64,000 nucleotides of DNA, taken from positions 68,261 through 132,260 of the forward strand of contig KN817523.1 in assembly GCA_000827495.1 (NCBI GenBank), written 5' to 3'. This document shows positions 11,091-22,958 of the stretch, piece by piece. The translations under genes and the position numbers were made by a program. Numbering within the stretch: position 1 is the first letter of the stretch; the number at the start of each line of letters is the position of its first letter. Under the pieces are notes generated by a model. The model worked only from the letters and a program-made list of their open reading frames with translations. It ran no database searches and was not told the origin of the DNA. Source of the stretch: Hypholoma sublateritium FD-334 SS-4. Its lineage: Eukaryota; Basidiomycota; Agaricomycetes; Agaricales; Strophariaceae.

Positions 11091-14000
11091 AATGCAAGCC
11101 GACGAACTACCCCAGGAAGTGATTCTATCGATTCAACGCATCCTCGAAATACAAGCAACAGAAGAGATCGACCGCCTCGACGGACTTTCAGGGAAGTTCA
11201 ATGCTGTCGAGATTCTGAATGATTTCTTTCCGGATGGTGCGTTTTGGCGCACATGCTTCCGAAGACATACAAATGACAGTATATATTCTCTAGAGAAGTC
11301 GCTAGCTCACCTTGACGAGGTCAACACACGGTTGGTGGAAACTCATCAGGAGCTTAAGAAGGAGGTGGATTTTCTGCAGGCAGAGCTTAAAAGCAGCCAG
11401 GACCCGCAGAGGATGTCGACAATCCAGGAAATGATATCCGTACGTATACCAGGCTCAGTGCTGGTCAGATCTGCCACGTATTTACGCAACTCCCACTTCA
11501 GGATCTCCTGGGTCAGATGTCCCGCATTCGTGAGAAGGCTACGGAGTCGGAAGCGGTGGTGAGGAACATTACAAAAGACATCCAGGTGTTGGACCTCGCG
11601 AAGAAGAATCTAATTGCGAGCATGACCATGATGAAGCGCTTGCAAATGCTAGGTAAGTGACCTTTCTAACTGATTACATAGGGGACTTCTCACCCCTCAG
11701 CATTGCAGTCAATGCATTGACACAACTCGAGGATTTGATAAAGGAGAAGAAGTATAGTAATGTCGCGCAAACATTAGCAGTTCGTGCATCTTTCGAGCGT
11801 CATCATTCGCTTCCCTTGACAAAGTTCTTCTAGGCTATTATGCAAATTTCCGAAAGCTCTTTCAAATCGTACACCGCCGTTCCCCGTATTAACCGTGTCT
11901 GGAAGCGCATACACGAGATACAGGCCCAGCTGCGAACGCAGCTCGACGCAGATTTCGATGCATTGTGAGTACGCCTATGTCTGTATCGGTTGGCACACTT
12001 TTGAATACTCTCTGAAGCTATCTTCAGGACAACAGACAGAAATCTACTCTCATCGCAGAAGCTTGCCTGGTGATAGACGTCCTCGGTCCGGCTGTCAGAT
12101 CTCACGTCATAGAACGCTTCGTGGCCCTCGAACTCAAGGAGTACCGCCGAATATTTAGAACAAATGATGAAGCTGGGCAACTGGATAACCTTTCCCGGCG
12201 GTTCGCTTGGTTCCGCCGACTACTACAAAACCATGAGTTGGAGCAAGGAAGGGTGTTTCCGGGCGAATGGAGAGTCAGTTGGCATTTGTTAGCAAAGTTC
12301 ACTGAAATCACAAGGTACGTCCATGTTCTCGCTTATTTATTGTCTGGTTCGGTGCATTGAAAAGTTTCCGACAGAGATCATTTAACGACGCTTCTGACTC
12401 AATCAGGGTCCAATCTCACTGTGAAGTCTCTGTTGGATAACCTGCAAATCACACTGGAATTTGAGCAAAGCATGGCTAGAAAATGGGTCACTCCTGTAAG
12501 ACGTTGATCAGTTAGCTTCAATATGCGTCTGCTAAAGTCGGTGCAGTTCAAGGATATATTGAAAGCCACTGACAATCCGCAGTCGGAACCTGGCAAGCCT
12601 ATGTCCGCTGCCTTCGAACCACACATGGGTATCTTTGTGGATGCACAAGACAAGTAAGTAATATCTATGATATGTCTGACTTTGACTGACTATTTTTGTT
12701 TCCTAGGGTGCTTGCAGATATGCTCGCGCCTCACCGCAATGGGAAAGCGGGAAAAACCCAGCCTAGAAGTTCGTTGGATGGTCCACAGGGAGAAGACGAC
12801 AGCAGCGCCGTTATAACGGTACTTCCGTCCTCCACTGACCTATTCTATTTCTATGGCCAAAGTCTAGAACAGTGTGCAAAGCTTTCTACTGGACAGGCAC
12901 TGTTCGACTTGTGTACTCTACATAAGAAATGGCTTCGCATATATGCCGGTAAGCTTCCCCCATATTTGTTGGTGATATCTTTGTTCATCAATCCGCTTTT
13001 TAGAGGAAGTCCTTTCTTCTGGAGTTAAGCGGTATGTGTTTTCCTCGGTATCGGTATCTGTACAACGAGTGATTATGCGCTTTCGTCAGGCCTCCACCTG
13101 TATCTGCGTCCCGTAAATCGACGGAAACCCGCGTGGACCTGGATCTTCTCAAGCAAGTCTGCTTACTCATCAATACCGCAGACTATTGTCAGACGACTGC
13201 ATATCAAGTACGCCATCCACAATATATCCCAATAATGCACTCTTAATTTTTTTTTTGTCGCCAGCTGGAAGAAAACGTCAAGAATAAAGTCAACGCGGAA
13301 TTCAAGGAAAGAATCACCTTCCAGGTTGAATGCGACTTATTTGTCAGGTATCTATTTCAACTCCCATTCATGCCATGACTTTCATTGAATCGTTCCCACC
13401 TTCAGCGCTATCTCCACAGCGATCAACGTGATCCTTCGCGAATTCGAGAATGTCTGTGATCCATCATTTATCACACTAGGGCGCACATCTTGGTCAACGG
13501 TGAACCAAGTCAGCGGGCCTTCGCCATATACAGGTGATCTGGTGAAGGCCGCGGAACAAGTCGTTGATTACATCAAGCCCCTCATCGAGCAAAAGAAGTA
13601 CCTGCGCAATCTTTTTGACAAGGCATCAAGGTACATGTTCTGATTTTCTGACCAGCATCCTGTGTTGATCGCTTTAAATGCACAGTATCATTCTCGTCAA
13701 GTTCACCAATTCCCTTGTTAGAAGCCGGCCGTTGAAGGAGATCGGCGCTGAACAGGTTAGATCGGCGCCACTCCGCCCCAGTCCACCCCAATCTGACATT
13801 GCTTTCAGTTGCTCATCGATCTGCAAACCGTTAAAGCCTCCCTGATCAAAATGCCAGGAGAGACATTAGCAACAGCAACATTTGCTACCAGTTATACTCG
13901 GTCTTTGAATAAAACGACAACCCGATTGGAAGCGTTATTGAAAGTCATCGTGACCCCTGCTGTACGCTAAATCACTAGACTTTGATGATGGCATTCTAAT

Positions 14001-14520
14001 AATGACCATGCAATAATTTAGGACCCGCCTGAAGGGTTTATTCTCAACTACACTCTTTTGATTGGAGATGCATCGTTTTCCAACTTCCAAAAAGTGTGTT
14101 CTGGCTTGTGACTATGCTTGCTCAAATCAAATGTATTTCAGCTTGTTGACGACAATATAGATTTTAGACCTGAAGGGGACACCAAAGCCGATCCAAAATA
14201 ATTTACTGGATTCTTTTTTAACCATAACCAGCACAAAGACGGATCTCAAATCCACATCGTTCTTATCTTCTTTAGATATGGATCCTCCGGCTACTGGACA
14301 TGCTGGAGGCAGTCTTGTCAGCCCTGGAGCGAGCCGGATATCTCTCCCTATAGGTAGCGCAGCCGAGGGAATATTTTCTGGAATTACCGGTCCTGGTCCG
14401 AGCGGCCCAACAACGGGTTCAAGCGCAACGAGCACCTCTGACAACCAGAAACGCGAGGTTTTCTCTGACTTCCGAAGGTTCGTCAGCTTCGGACTGCGGA
14501 AAGAGACCGCGCCTCCGTAG
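11091..14520 (+). CDS. VPS53: VPS53, subunit of the GARP tethering complex
   Basis: Vps53 is a core subunit of GARP, which tethers endosome-derived vesicles at the trans-Golgi network. Around fifteen exons join in frame. The N-terminal part has FNAVEILNDFFPDEKSLAHL and a coiled coil (LQAELKSSQDPQRMSTIQEM). After it come DLLGQMSRIREKATESEAVV, DIQVLDLAKKNLIASM, LVNALTQLEDLIKEKKYSNV and SFKSYTAVPRINRVWKRI, all in the conserved Vps53 N-terminal domain. The middle has FEPHMGIFVDAQDK and the C-terminal domain has ISTAINVILREFENVCDP. The final exon encodes FQKILDLKGTPKPIQNNLLD and ends FRRFVSFGLRKETAPP. The last intron has two candidate acceptors; only the one with the exon starting at 14161 stays open, as the upstream one meets a stop after ADPK. 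The long Ser/Gly-rich tail is usual in fungi. Confidence 0.95.
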
Positions 14521-14745
14521 TGTGGCTGCATATCGGGAAACCTAACACGGTGGAATTATACCCATATTAACTGCAAAGAGAATAATTAAATTTATTTGGC
14601 TATGGTACAACAATTTAGATTGTTCATCCAAAAGGAGCGAAGTAGTACAGATCATCAATCCGAGTGTGAAAACATGGAGGGCAGAAGGTTCCGGATAGAC
14701 TGTCGCGTACAACATACAACCAAAAATGAAGCAAAAAGAAACGTG

Positions 14746-17700
14746 TTAACTCTGTCCTGGCCTATTGTTGCTTAGTTGTTCGTTACTGGAGTCGTGTCTT
14801 GGGGAAGCAGGGAATGGACTGGTCCTGGTGCTCGAGATAGCAAGATTCGATTGCGTTCTTGAGTGGTTAGGTCTCGGGGTCGTGGATGAAGTGGGCGAGG
14901 ACAGCCCCAGGACACGGTTGACAAGAACGCTGGGGTCAAACGGCCGCGGGCGGTACTCCTCCGCCATGTCAGGCATTGACGACCGGTTCGGCCGCCGCAG
15001 ATCAGGGAGCGGCAGCCCGCGGCGCGCCTGATGGCCCTCCTCCGAGTCGCTTGGATGGCGGAAGCGGATCTCGGACGTTGAGATTGGCAGGCTGTCCGTG
15101 GGTGACTCGAAGTCCTCGAGCACGGGATGCACATGCAGGGACTCGCCCGTTGGCGCGTTCGAGGACGAGCGCTGCGAGTGCGACAGCGCGCCGCCCTCCG
15201 CGGCGAGGTATGGCGACGGCGGGATGGAGAGGCGCATCGAGACCGGAGACGCGCCGGTTCCAAGGCTAGCGCGCGGCGCGACTAACGCCTGCGACTCGCC
15301 AGCCGACTCGCCCGTCGACTCGTGCGCGCCGCTGCCAGTAGGCCCTGCACCCGCCTCTGGGGGACCCGTCGCGACGCTTGGCACGGTCGTGTTGCTCCAC
15401 CGCGACCTCAATTCCAGCTGGACCGGCGGCGCGGGTAGCTCGCGCGCGCGTTTGTTCTTCTTGCTCTTCTCCGACGGCACGCTCAGAGAGCTCTGGCGCG
15501 AGTTCGTGAAGTCGAGGAATGAGGTCACCCCGTCAGACGTCGCAGGCGAGGGGTCGTCCGTGGGTGTTGGCGGTGGCGCCTGGAACGAGACCGACGTAAG
15601 GCGGAATGGCAGCCGCGAGCTGCCTTGCACAAACTCGGAGGCGCGGAAGAGGGGCCCGCCGCTGCCGACGGAGCGGTCCGATGTGCTAGGTATGCGCTCC
15701 AGCACCGTCGACGCCGCACCAAACGTGTTCCGCGCCGGCTTGTAGTTGTCCTCCGCCGCGGTCGTGTAAAACGTCGGCTCGCTGACCGATCCGTCCGAAC
15801 TCGCGCCGCCCGCGTGGCTGGGCGCGTCGTCGCTGCTGCTGCCACCGCCAGATGGGGGTAGCGCACGCAGGCTCGTGGCCGTTGACGCACCCCCAAAATC
15901 GATGCGGAATGGGCTTGTCTCGCGCACGTCGAGGAACGTACTATCGCGCACTTCCGCGAGCGCGCTGTCCTCGTCGTCGCTTGAGGGCGTACGTGGGAGA
16001 GGTTTTGGCGGCGAGCGGAGGACATCTGAGAACCAGCGGCTGGAGCGCGCGTTAGCGTCGGGCTGCGGGAGCAGCCGCCGCGTCGGACTTGCCGCGCTCT
16101 CGGGAGACGACAGTACTGTGTCGGCGTTCTGCGGCGCGCGCACCCCCGCAGACTCGATGATGAGGGCATGCGGAGCAGGCATGATCGAGCGTCGCGGTGG
16201 CGGTGGTGGGATAGGGAGCGCGCGGCTCGTGCGCGGGCTGAGACCGCGTAGTACTTCGCGCATGATGTGCGGCTCCTCGATGCTCGGGTCATCGAGATCC
16301 GTCGCGGTGGCCTCCAGGCTCGTGTCTATCAGGTGCGGTGCAATAATCTTGCGCGAGAGATTATGTGTGGGGGTCACAGCCGCGAAAGCGAGCACATCGC
16401 CCGCGGGCGGTGTCGGTGCGCGCGCACGCAACTGGAACTGCGTGGTGCTCGGCAGAGGTCGCGTGGGAGACGTCGCGACCACGTGTTGTGCTGCGCCGAC
16501 CGGGGTCGTAGATACGCCGCCCGAAATGCCCGTCTCCGGAGTGCCTTCGTGCAATAGGAACGCGTGGGTCTCTTCGTTACTCCGGCCGCCATATTGATGG
16601 GGCCGTGCGAACGCCTCTGCGCCCGCGAGGGCGATATGGTGCGCAGCAGGCGAGTTCTCGGATACGGAGCGCGGGCCGGACGGGATGAGCGAGGAAGGCG
16701 ATGAGTGCGAACCATTGAGCGAGTTGTGCGGCGATACCGATGCAGCGTATGACGGCGGCTCGAGCCCGAGTTGCGCAGCGAGCGAGCGGCGCGATGGCAG
16801 TTCCGGGAGGATATCATCGAGCGAAATGACGCGCCCTCCACCGCTCACGCCGGGGTCCGCCTCCTGCGGCACGGTGCTCAGCTGACGCTGCTGGCTCCAT
16901 CGCGGGCGTGGCATCGGCAGGTCGAGCGTGAAGCTCGGCGTCCATGACATGCCCGAAACATGGCGCGCCTTGCCCTTCCGCTTCGCACGGGCGCGCTTCG
17001 CCGACTCGGTCGAACTTGGCAGCGACGTCGGCGCGCTCGACGGGCGCCCGCTGTCTGCATTGCTCACGGGGCTCCTCGCCGGCGCCGAATCTGAGTGGCG
17101 GAAGCGGATGCCCAAGCTCATCCCACCGAGGCTTCCGCGCACGGCCTCGCGGCGCCACCGCTGGAAGCCGCTGAGGGCACTCCACCGGCGAGGTGCCGGG
17201 CCCTTCGGGCTGTGCCCACTTCCGGCCTCATCGCCACCTTCGTCGCTCCCGTCGTCGAATCCGGTAGGCGCGATGTCGAGAACACCCGCGGCAGCTTCCT
17301 CCTCCTTTGGACTAGGCGGGTGCTTGTCCCCGAGCGCACCAGCCCATACGCGTTGACGCCGCCGCCGTCGCGGGCGGTACACGAGGAAGAAGAAGAGTAT
17401 GCCAGAGATCAGAATAAACGCGAGGATGCCTGCGAGCGCGAATGCGGCGATTGTGCCCTCCGAGAACGCGGAAGCGCCGACGCCGGAAACGGTGACGGGC
17501 TGAGCCGTGGCGCTGCTAGTAGGCGCAGCTGTGCTTGTACTTCTATACTAGGCGTCAGCACCCACGCGATCAATCAAAGATAGGAACTGACGGCGACTCC
17601 ACGATCGACTTAAAGCCGTCGATGAGGAGGGAGAGGTCGCTGCCGTCCGTGTTGTTAATAGTCACGGTGTGCAGGACGGTAGGGTCAAGGTCAGTTGCGA

Positions 17701-18594
17701 AGAACAAAAGGGAGTCGGACTGGGTAAACGAGGAGCGTGCATTGAATTGCGTGGTCGTGTTGTCGAGCTGCACGGAGTAGTTGCCCGAATTGGGGGACGT
17801 CTGCCCAAGCACGAGGAAGGTGGTGCCTGTGAGCCAGAAGAAGGGTAATGATGTCAACACGCGATAATATATTGTAAAGAGCAGCTCGCACCGTTAAATG
17901 TAGTCATAGCCACGTCCCCTACCGTAGTTGTCGTGTGGAACTCAACGCCAGCGTTAGGGGACGCTATTGACCACCGCCCACGGAAATTGATGTCTTGGTC
18001 GTCGATGGTCTGGTTCTGAAAAGTCATGCTACATTACCCGCATCAAATGCAATCCCATGCAGCAGAATAATAAGGCCACCAACTTGTTTGCAACAGAGAG
18101 AGGAGACGAAAATAGAATAGCTTGATCGAAAACCAGCATGGAAGAATTAGGAGGGTTCTGGCTTTGTGAGATCTGCGCGGTCAGCTGCACGGTGTGCAAG
18201 GTGTCGTTGAGGCTCTGGATGTCGGCGAGGACATTGTCAGCCGTAGTGGGGCTCGACAGCAGTTGTCCATCCAGCGTTATCGAGTAGTTCGCCTGGGTCG
18301 CGTTGCCCATGAGCGTGATCCCGGTACCTTCGAAATTGCGTTCATTCTGCGTATATCCTGCTTTGTGGCGCGGTACGCACCTTGCCATTGTATCTGCAAT
18401 GCCGCGCCGTCGAGGGAAGTGATGTGCAGACTTGTACCAACGCCCACAGCGCCCTGGGAAGTGGCAAAGCCAGAATTACTGAAATACGGGTTCCAGCCGC
18501 CGATAAGGTTGGGGGTAGAAAAAGTATCGCGAAAAGGAGAGTAAGTTACAGCTGGAGAGGTGTCGTCCACAGAAAATGTTACGAGTGTCTCCAT
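14746..18594 (-). CDS. Single-pass membrane protein with two extracellular 'VDDT' beta-sandwich modules and a very long cytoplasmic tail
   Basis: No characterised homologue comes to mind, but the layout is common in basidiomycetes. Module 1 begins VTFSVDDTSPAVTYSPFRD and continues to GTGITLMGNATQANYSITLD. Module 2 begins NQTIDDQDINFRGRWS and contains GTTFLVLGQTSPNSGNYSVQ. Both have the pattern of a galactose-binding-like beta sandwich and carry many N-x-S/T sites. A Ser/Thr-rich stalk (YRSTSTAAPTSSATAQP) leads to one membrane helix (TIAAFALAGILAFILISGIL) followed by RPRRRRRQR, which places the C-terminal 850 residues in the cytosol. That tail is one exon (14746-17382), GC-rich, disordered, rich in Ser/Pro/Arg, with proline-rich stretches such as LPIPPPPPRRS. 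No signal peptide is visible at 18594. A cell-surface sensor or adhesin role is inference. Confidence 0.75.
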
Positions 18595-19093
18595 AAATTC
18601 ATGAGCGCCCGGTCGAGTCCAGCACGATGAGGGGTGAAGAAAAGAGAGAGCTCGTCGCTGTTATTTGCTGGCTATATGCACGGGAATCAAATGCTGATGA
18701 TAAGTTGCTGATATGACTGCGTGCTCGTTGGGATCACCGACAGATTCAGAGATGTCGATTGTTGTAGATTGTTGTGTTATCTCGATGGCGGGTGCTGCGG
18801 TCGTAGTCGTGCGCAACACTGGCGATCTTGAGAGAGAAACGGTGGCGAGAAACACTTTCCGACACGAACGCTGGCAAGAGGGCCGTACTTGGCCGGCACG
18901 GATTTAGAGAGAAATTCGTGTGTATGCGATTTCCATTTGGATTGTCATACCGACAGTTTATCCGGCTTATGTACACGCCACATCACGCCGGCCACTCTTC
19001 CTCCTCTCTTCGACCTCAAATTCTCTTAATTGTCCAATTTGTCGCTACCTCTCTGGAAAATACCAAGGCGCGGTGGTATCCGCGCAACGGCTC
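18595..19093. other. Divergent promoter region
   Basis: About 500 bases separate the start codons of the minus-strand membrane protein and the plus-strand MoxR-like gene. Both promoters must lie here. I see no TATA box in good position and no other gene. Confidence 0.4.
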
Positions 19094-22000
19094 ATGTCTG
19101 TTTTCCATTCGATTGGAACTCAAGAATTCGTGCCGGACCTTCTGACCCACATCCGAAAGTCTGCTGCATCAATTGCTGTCCCCCTCGACCTCGTTATCCT
19201 CCAGTCCATCCTGCTCTGTCTGATCGCCGGCGAAAAGAACCTCATCTTGCGCACCCCGGACGAGGACGTCGCCCTCACTGTCCAACTCGCTGTATGGGTG
19301 AGTGCAAAGCGTCCCAAACTGCCTTTCTATCTCTGTTCGAGAGGCTGTTCGTGAAAATCTGTTATTCTTGGTGTCCTTTGGCATCGCACGGATGACTTCA
19401 TCCGGGAGCGCTTGGGGAGCGCTCCAGTTCCCGGGCACTTGCAGTGTGTCTATCTCCGAACCTATTCACTTCATGCCTCTATTTATTCTCTGCCCATCAG
19501 CACATGTTTGATATGGTGTCAATGGGTGGCATGCTCATGGGTCTGTGTTTCCTGCTCAGGCTTTGGATACGGTTTCATTTATCTCTATTCAGACCCCAGG
19601 GAGCAATGGATGTCCCAAACTTGGGATGCTGGATCGTTTTTTTTAGTGGAGCCTTGTTGAGACCGATAGCTAACACTAGTTAGCTATCGGGATCCGGCTG
19701 TGTTTCGCGAAGTAGGGGGACCTCACTGCTAGGTGGGCAGAGATGCTGGATCATGTTGTAAGGGCAGTACCTTACAGCCGTCTGGGTTTAGAGATGGTGG
19801 ACCATCTCTAAACACAAAATTTGGCTGGATCAGATGGGTGCCCGCACTCTCGCACAACTTGCAAACAGGTCCCTGTCTCGACCAAAACCTTCTGTTTTTC
19901 TCAGCCATGGGCATTCCCTTACTGTTTCTCCCTCTAATTCCAACTGCCATGGTTGCGGTTCTGCGTTCGCTGCGCAGCACTTTGACAGAGGATTCTTGTT
20001 TCACAGCATCGCGCAAAAGGCGGATGTGTGTGACGTTGGGGAGCTCCTCGTGAGCACATGCTGTCCAGTGCAACTCGTTTTCATTTCCTCCGCGGGTTCG
20101 ATCCTTTGGCTTGCGGTTATGCATTTAATGTGCAGACCTTGGGTAGTGGATCATAATCTCACAATTGTTGCTCAAAAAGTTGATGTGCACGAGCAGTGGG
20201 CCCACGTTTCCTATCCTACTTGGCGTGTCAAGCTCCTAGCGAGCACATGCCATGAAGTGTAGCCTATTTTCCATTTTTTTTCTCTGCGGATTTGATTTGT
20301 TACTGTCCGGAGTGGTTTTGGGAAATTGATCCTACCTCGCGAGCATATTCTCCGTGGGTTTGATTTATTGTTGTACTTCCGGGATTGTATTACCTGCGCG
20401 CACGTTTGGGATGGTAGTTACTGCCTCTTTGCGTTCTCCATGATTTGATAGCGACAGACTGACAACATTTCCAAAAATCATTCATATGATGTCTAGGGTA
20501 TATAAAATACTAATCAACCCTTCTTATATAGACGCTATCATGCATATTCAACATTCCGACTCGAAAATTGAAAACACGGCCACCAACATCTGGTCGCCGG
20601 TCCACTTCCAAGCGTACCCCGGCGTCGGCAACTAGTACACAACCCGACAGTGCGACTGCATTCCTCCGTTCGCTATTCATACCAACTCATGACGAGGACG
20701 GTCCCGGCGAAATTGCGAAACACATGAATAATGCGCACGCGCGCCGCTCACCGCCGTACCCGCCGCGCTTCAAGACGAAAAGACCGCATACAGAATACCA
20801 TGCGCACTCGCCGTGGGTTTCCAGTGACAATGCCACAGAAACGCAGGCTCCAAACACCACCATAGAGTCTCTCTCCGGCACCGCTTCCACCTCGCAATAC
20901 CCGCTACCGACGGGACCGGTGCCAAGTATCCACAAGCCCAGACCTATGTATCCACGGGACGCCCCCGCGGCGCGGTTGCCGCATGCGTACACTGATCCGT
21001 TGCCCTTCCTCGCGGATCACCGTCGGCGCAAGTCGACCACGCACTCGGCCAAACAAGTCTCGAGAGAGCTTCCTCATGCACTGGTCGTCTCCAACCTCGA
21101 GGACGCGCCGGATTCGGTGCAGCACGCGCTCGCTCAGGTCCTGGCCACCCGGAAGGTTGTCCTCCCTGGCGGTGCGGCAGGCGACGATCATACTTGGCCG
21201 CTCCCTGCGGGGTTCATAGCCGTGTATGTCTGCCCATGGAGCGCGACGGAGCGTCCTGCCATCCACAAGTCGCTCCTCGACAAATTCGCGATGAGCACAA
21301 ACGTGCTTGTTGATGCGCACATCCGGCGCGACTACCGCATGCTGCCCTTCTCAATGGCGGTGCCGGTCCGCACGGTCCCAGTAGGGAGCGGGGACCGCTT
21401 CTTCTCGCACTCTACACCGACGAGCCCCGCCGCACCCGCTGTCTCGCTGCCCACGCACACACCGCCGCTCGCGACGCGTGCGCTGCCTCCCGTGCACCAC
21501 CGCGCGGTAACGTATTCAGGACCCACCGCGTACGGTGCGCCCTATCCAGTGGGACCCACCATCACGGCGGACATCGTTCCTGCGGGCCTCCTCGACGCGC
21601 TGCACGCCGCGCATGCGCGCACGCGGCTCTCCCCGCGGCTGGCGCGCTACCTTGCGGACACCCTAAGCGCGGCGCGTGCGCACCCGCGACTCGACGCGAT
21701 GCTGCTCACCGCGCGGGCGCACGAGGACGCGGAGAGCCTCGTTCGCGCGTCGCGCGTGCTCGGTTTGGACCTCACCGGCGCGGAGCTGCTACGGCCCGCG
21801 GCGATAGGGTCGAGCACCGAGGGGAACGCAACCGACGAGGAGGACGGGGATGGAGATGACGAGGACGATTATCGCTCCGCGCTGGACGCGTGGGCGTCGG
21901 CGTCGAGTGCCGATGCGCACGAACACGAGCATGAGAACGAGCCGCTGATTCAGGGCGGCGACGCAGCGTCGAGCGCGCGGGGTGGGGCGGTGGCGCAGGA

Positions 22001-22250
22001 GGATGGGGCGGCGCTCGAGGTGCTCGACGCGGCCGAGGTGCACGTCGCGCGTATGGTACCGCGCGTGATATCGCATCGCGTGCGACTGCGCTCGGGGCCC
22101 GAGGACGAAGTGCTTGCGAGCGCGCTGTTCGGTGCCACATTCGGGCCTGGAGCGGCCGTAGGCGTGGGTGCGCGCGGTGAGGCAGACGGGGCGCAGTCGC
22201 GCGTGAACTCGGTCAAGGCGGTGCTTGTGCAGATTCTGGCGGACGTCTGA
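19094..22250 (+). CDS. Degenerate AAA+ (MoxR/Mg-chelatase-like) protein, split by a 1.24-kb intron
   Basis: Two exons: 19094-19291 (66 codons) and 20532-22250. They join in phase 0 to give VALTVQLA-TLSCIFNIPTRK, about 638 residues. The acceptor at 20529-20531 is supported by the branch-point-like TACTAAT at 20508-20514. The middle part has the spacing of a MoxR/Mg-chelatase ATPase from Walker B to sensor 1: ALVVSNLEDAPDSVQHALAQ, RKVVLPGG, LPAGFIAVYVCPWSATERPA and HKSLLDKFAMSTNV. The expected Walker A Lys is not seen; AGEKNLILRT stands where a P-loop might be. An acidic stretch (DEEDGDGDDEDD) lies in the C-terminal part. The larger exon has no ATG of its own at its 5' end, which argues for one split gene. 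Family assignment is tentative; a catalytically dead ATPase is inferred. Confidence 0.6.
19663..19690. repeat. Perfect hairpin, 12-bp arms
   Basis: Arm CCGATAGCTAAC at 19663-19674, loop ACTA, and the exact reverse complement at 19679-19690. It lies inside the giant intron of the MoxR-like gene. Confidence 0.9.
19757..19776. repeat. Hairpin, 7-bp arms
   Basis: Arm TGTAAGG at 19757-19763, six-base loop, arm CCTTACA at 19770-19776. It is the second of three hairpins lying within 150 bases. Confidence 0.8.
19786..19813. repeat. Perfect palindrome, 13-bp arms
   Basis: Arm GTTTAGAGATGGT at 19786-19798, two central bases, and the exact reverse complement at 19801-19813. Smaller perfect palindromes follow in the same intron: GCTGCGCAGC at 19969-19978 and GTGGGCCCAC at 20196-20205. 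Confidence 0.9.
20041..20410. repeat. Diverged tandem repeats inside the giant intron
   Basis: A module of about 60 bases recurs three times, starting near 20041, 20231 and 20336. Its core is a 'GAGCACATG'-like start, a T-rich middle, then 'CTCCGCGGGTTCGAT' in diverged forms. Copies one and two share GAGCACATGC exactly; copy three is shortened. This suggests an eroded mobile or satellite element. Confidence 0.5.
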
Positions 22251-22958
22251 TCACGAAAATGTTGTTGTTTTTGCTTCTAGCTCGCGAAGTTATGCTCTAC
22301 GGGCTTACGGCGACCTCGAACAAGACCGCCCTGAGACCGCCTATGTTTTCCCGCATCTTTTCTTCCAGGCATACCTCAGAAGACATTGATTGCGCTATCA
22401 CCGTGTGCCAGATTGCCATATCTAAAGCTGAGTCTTTGTGTCGCCAGCTGATCACTTTGTAATCGTGCAAGGACTATTATCGGATATTGCGCTTTCCACC
22501 TTCATTTCCTGAGGATCCCGACGCGCAGCTCCTTGTACCGGTGGATCTGTCAATCTACGGTCGTGCGTTAGGCTGCGTTCGGTCAATATTTTATGTGCAT
22601 GGGATACTTCGAATGTTGGCATGGGAAGTTATCTTTGGGCCGACGTACAGCATGTACTTATTTATTGATAGTGATTTTATGTATCATTTTATAGCTCTGG
22701 AATTCGAGATGTGCCAACATTTGTGCTGCCTCCAGCGATGCGCGAGCTGCCCGAACTAAGTTCAGAGTATGTAGTGATGAGAGGCAACGAAGATCATGAA
22801 ACAATTAGCCAAATTCAAATTCGACGGAATTATGTCATGCTGAGCAATATGTTTAGAATACCGGCGCCGGAGCCGCCTGACTCAATCCAATTCCATATTC
22901 CCCATCTCTGTACCTGCCCCCAACCAATTTTGAACACCCGGCGCACTGCGGCATCATC
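22251..22958. other. Intergenic, promoter region of the zinc-cluster factor
   Basis: No supported gene in about 700 bases. The sequence switches from the GC-rich exon of the preceding gene to AT-rich DNA. The promoter and leader of the transcription factor should occupy the right half. Confidence 0.4.

Noticed and set aside
14765..17583. Many Arg/Ala-rich plus-strand open frames
   Set aside because: Shadows of the GC-rich single-exon tail of the minus-strand membrane protein.
20085..20105. B-box-like GGGTTCGATCC in the giant intron
   Set aside because: One mismatch to the consensus, no A box, and not conserved in the other two copies of the repeat, so a tRNA or SINE call is not supported.
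20568..22250. Separate gene starting at 20568
   Set aside because: The frame begins with TTG, not ATG, and runs upstream to a good acceptor; the MSVFHSIG exon joins in phase 0, so one split gene is preferred.
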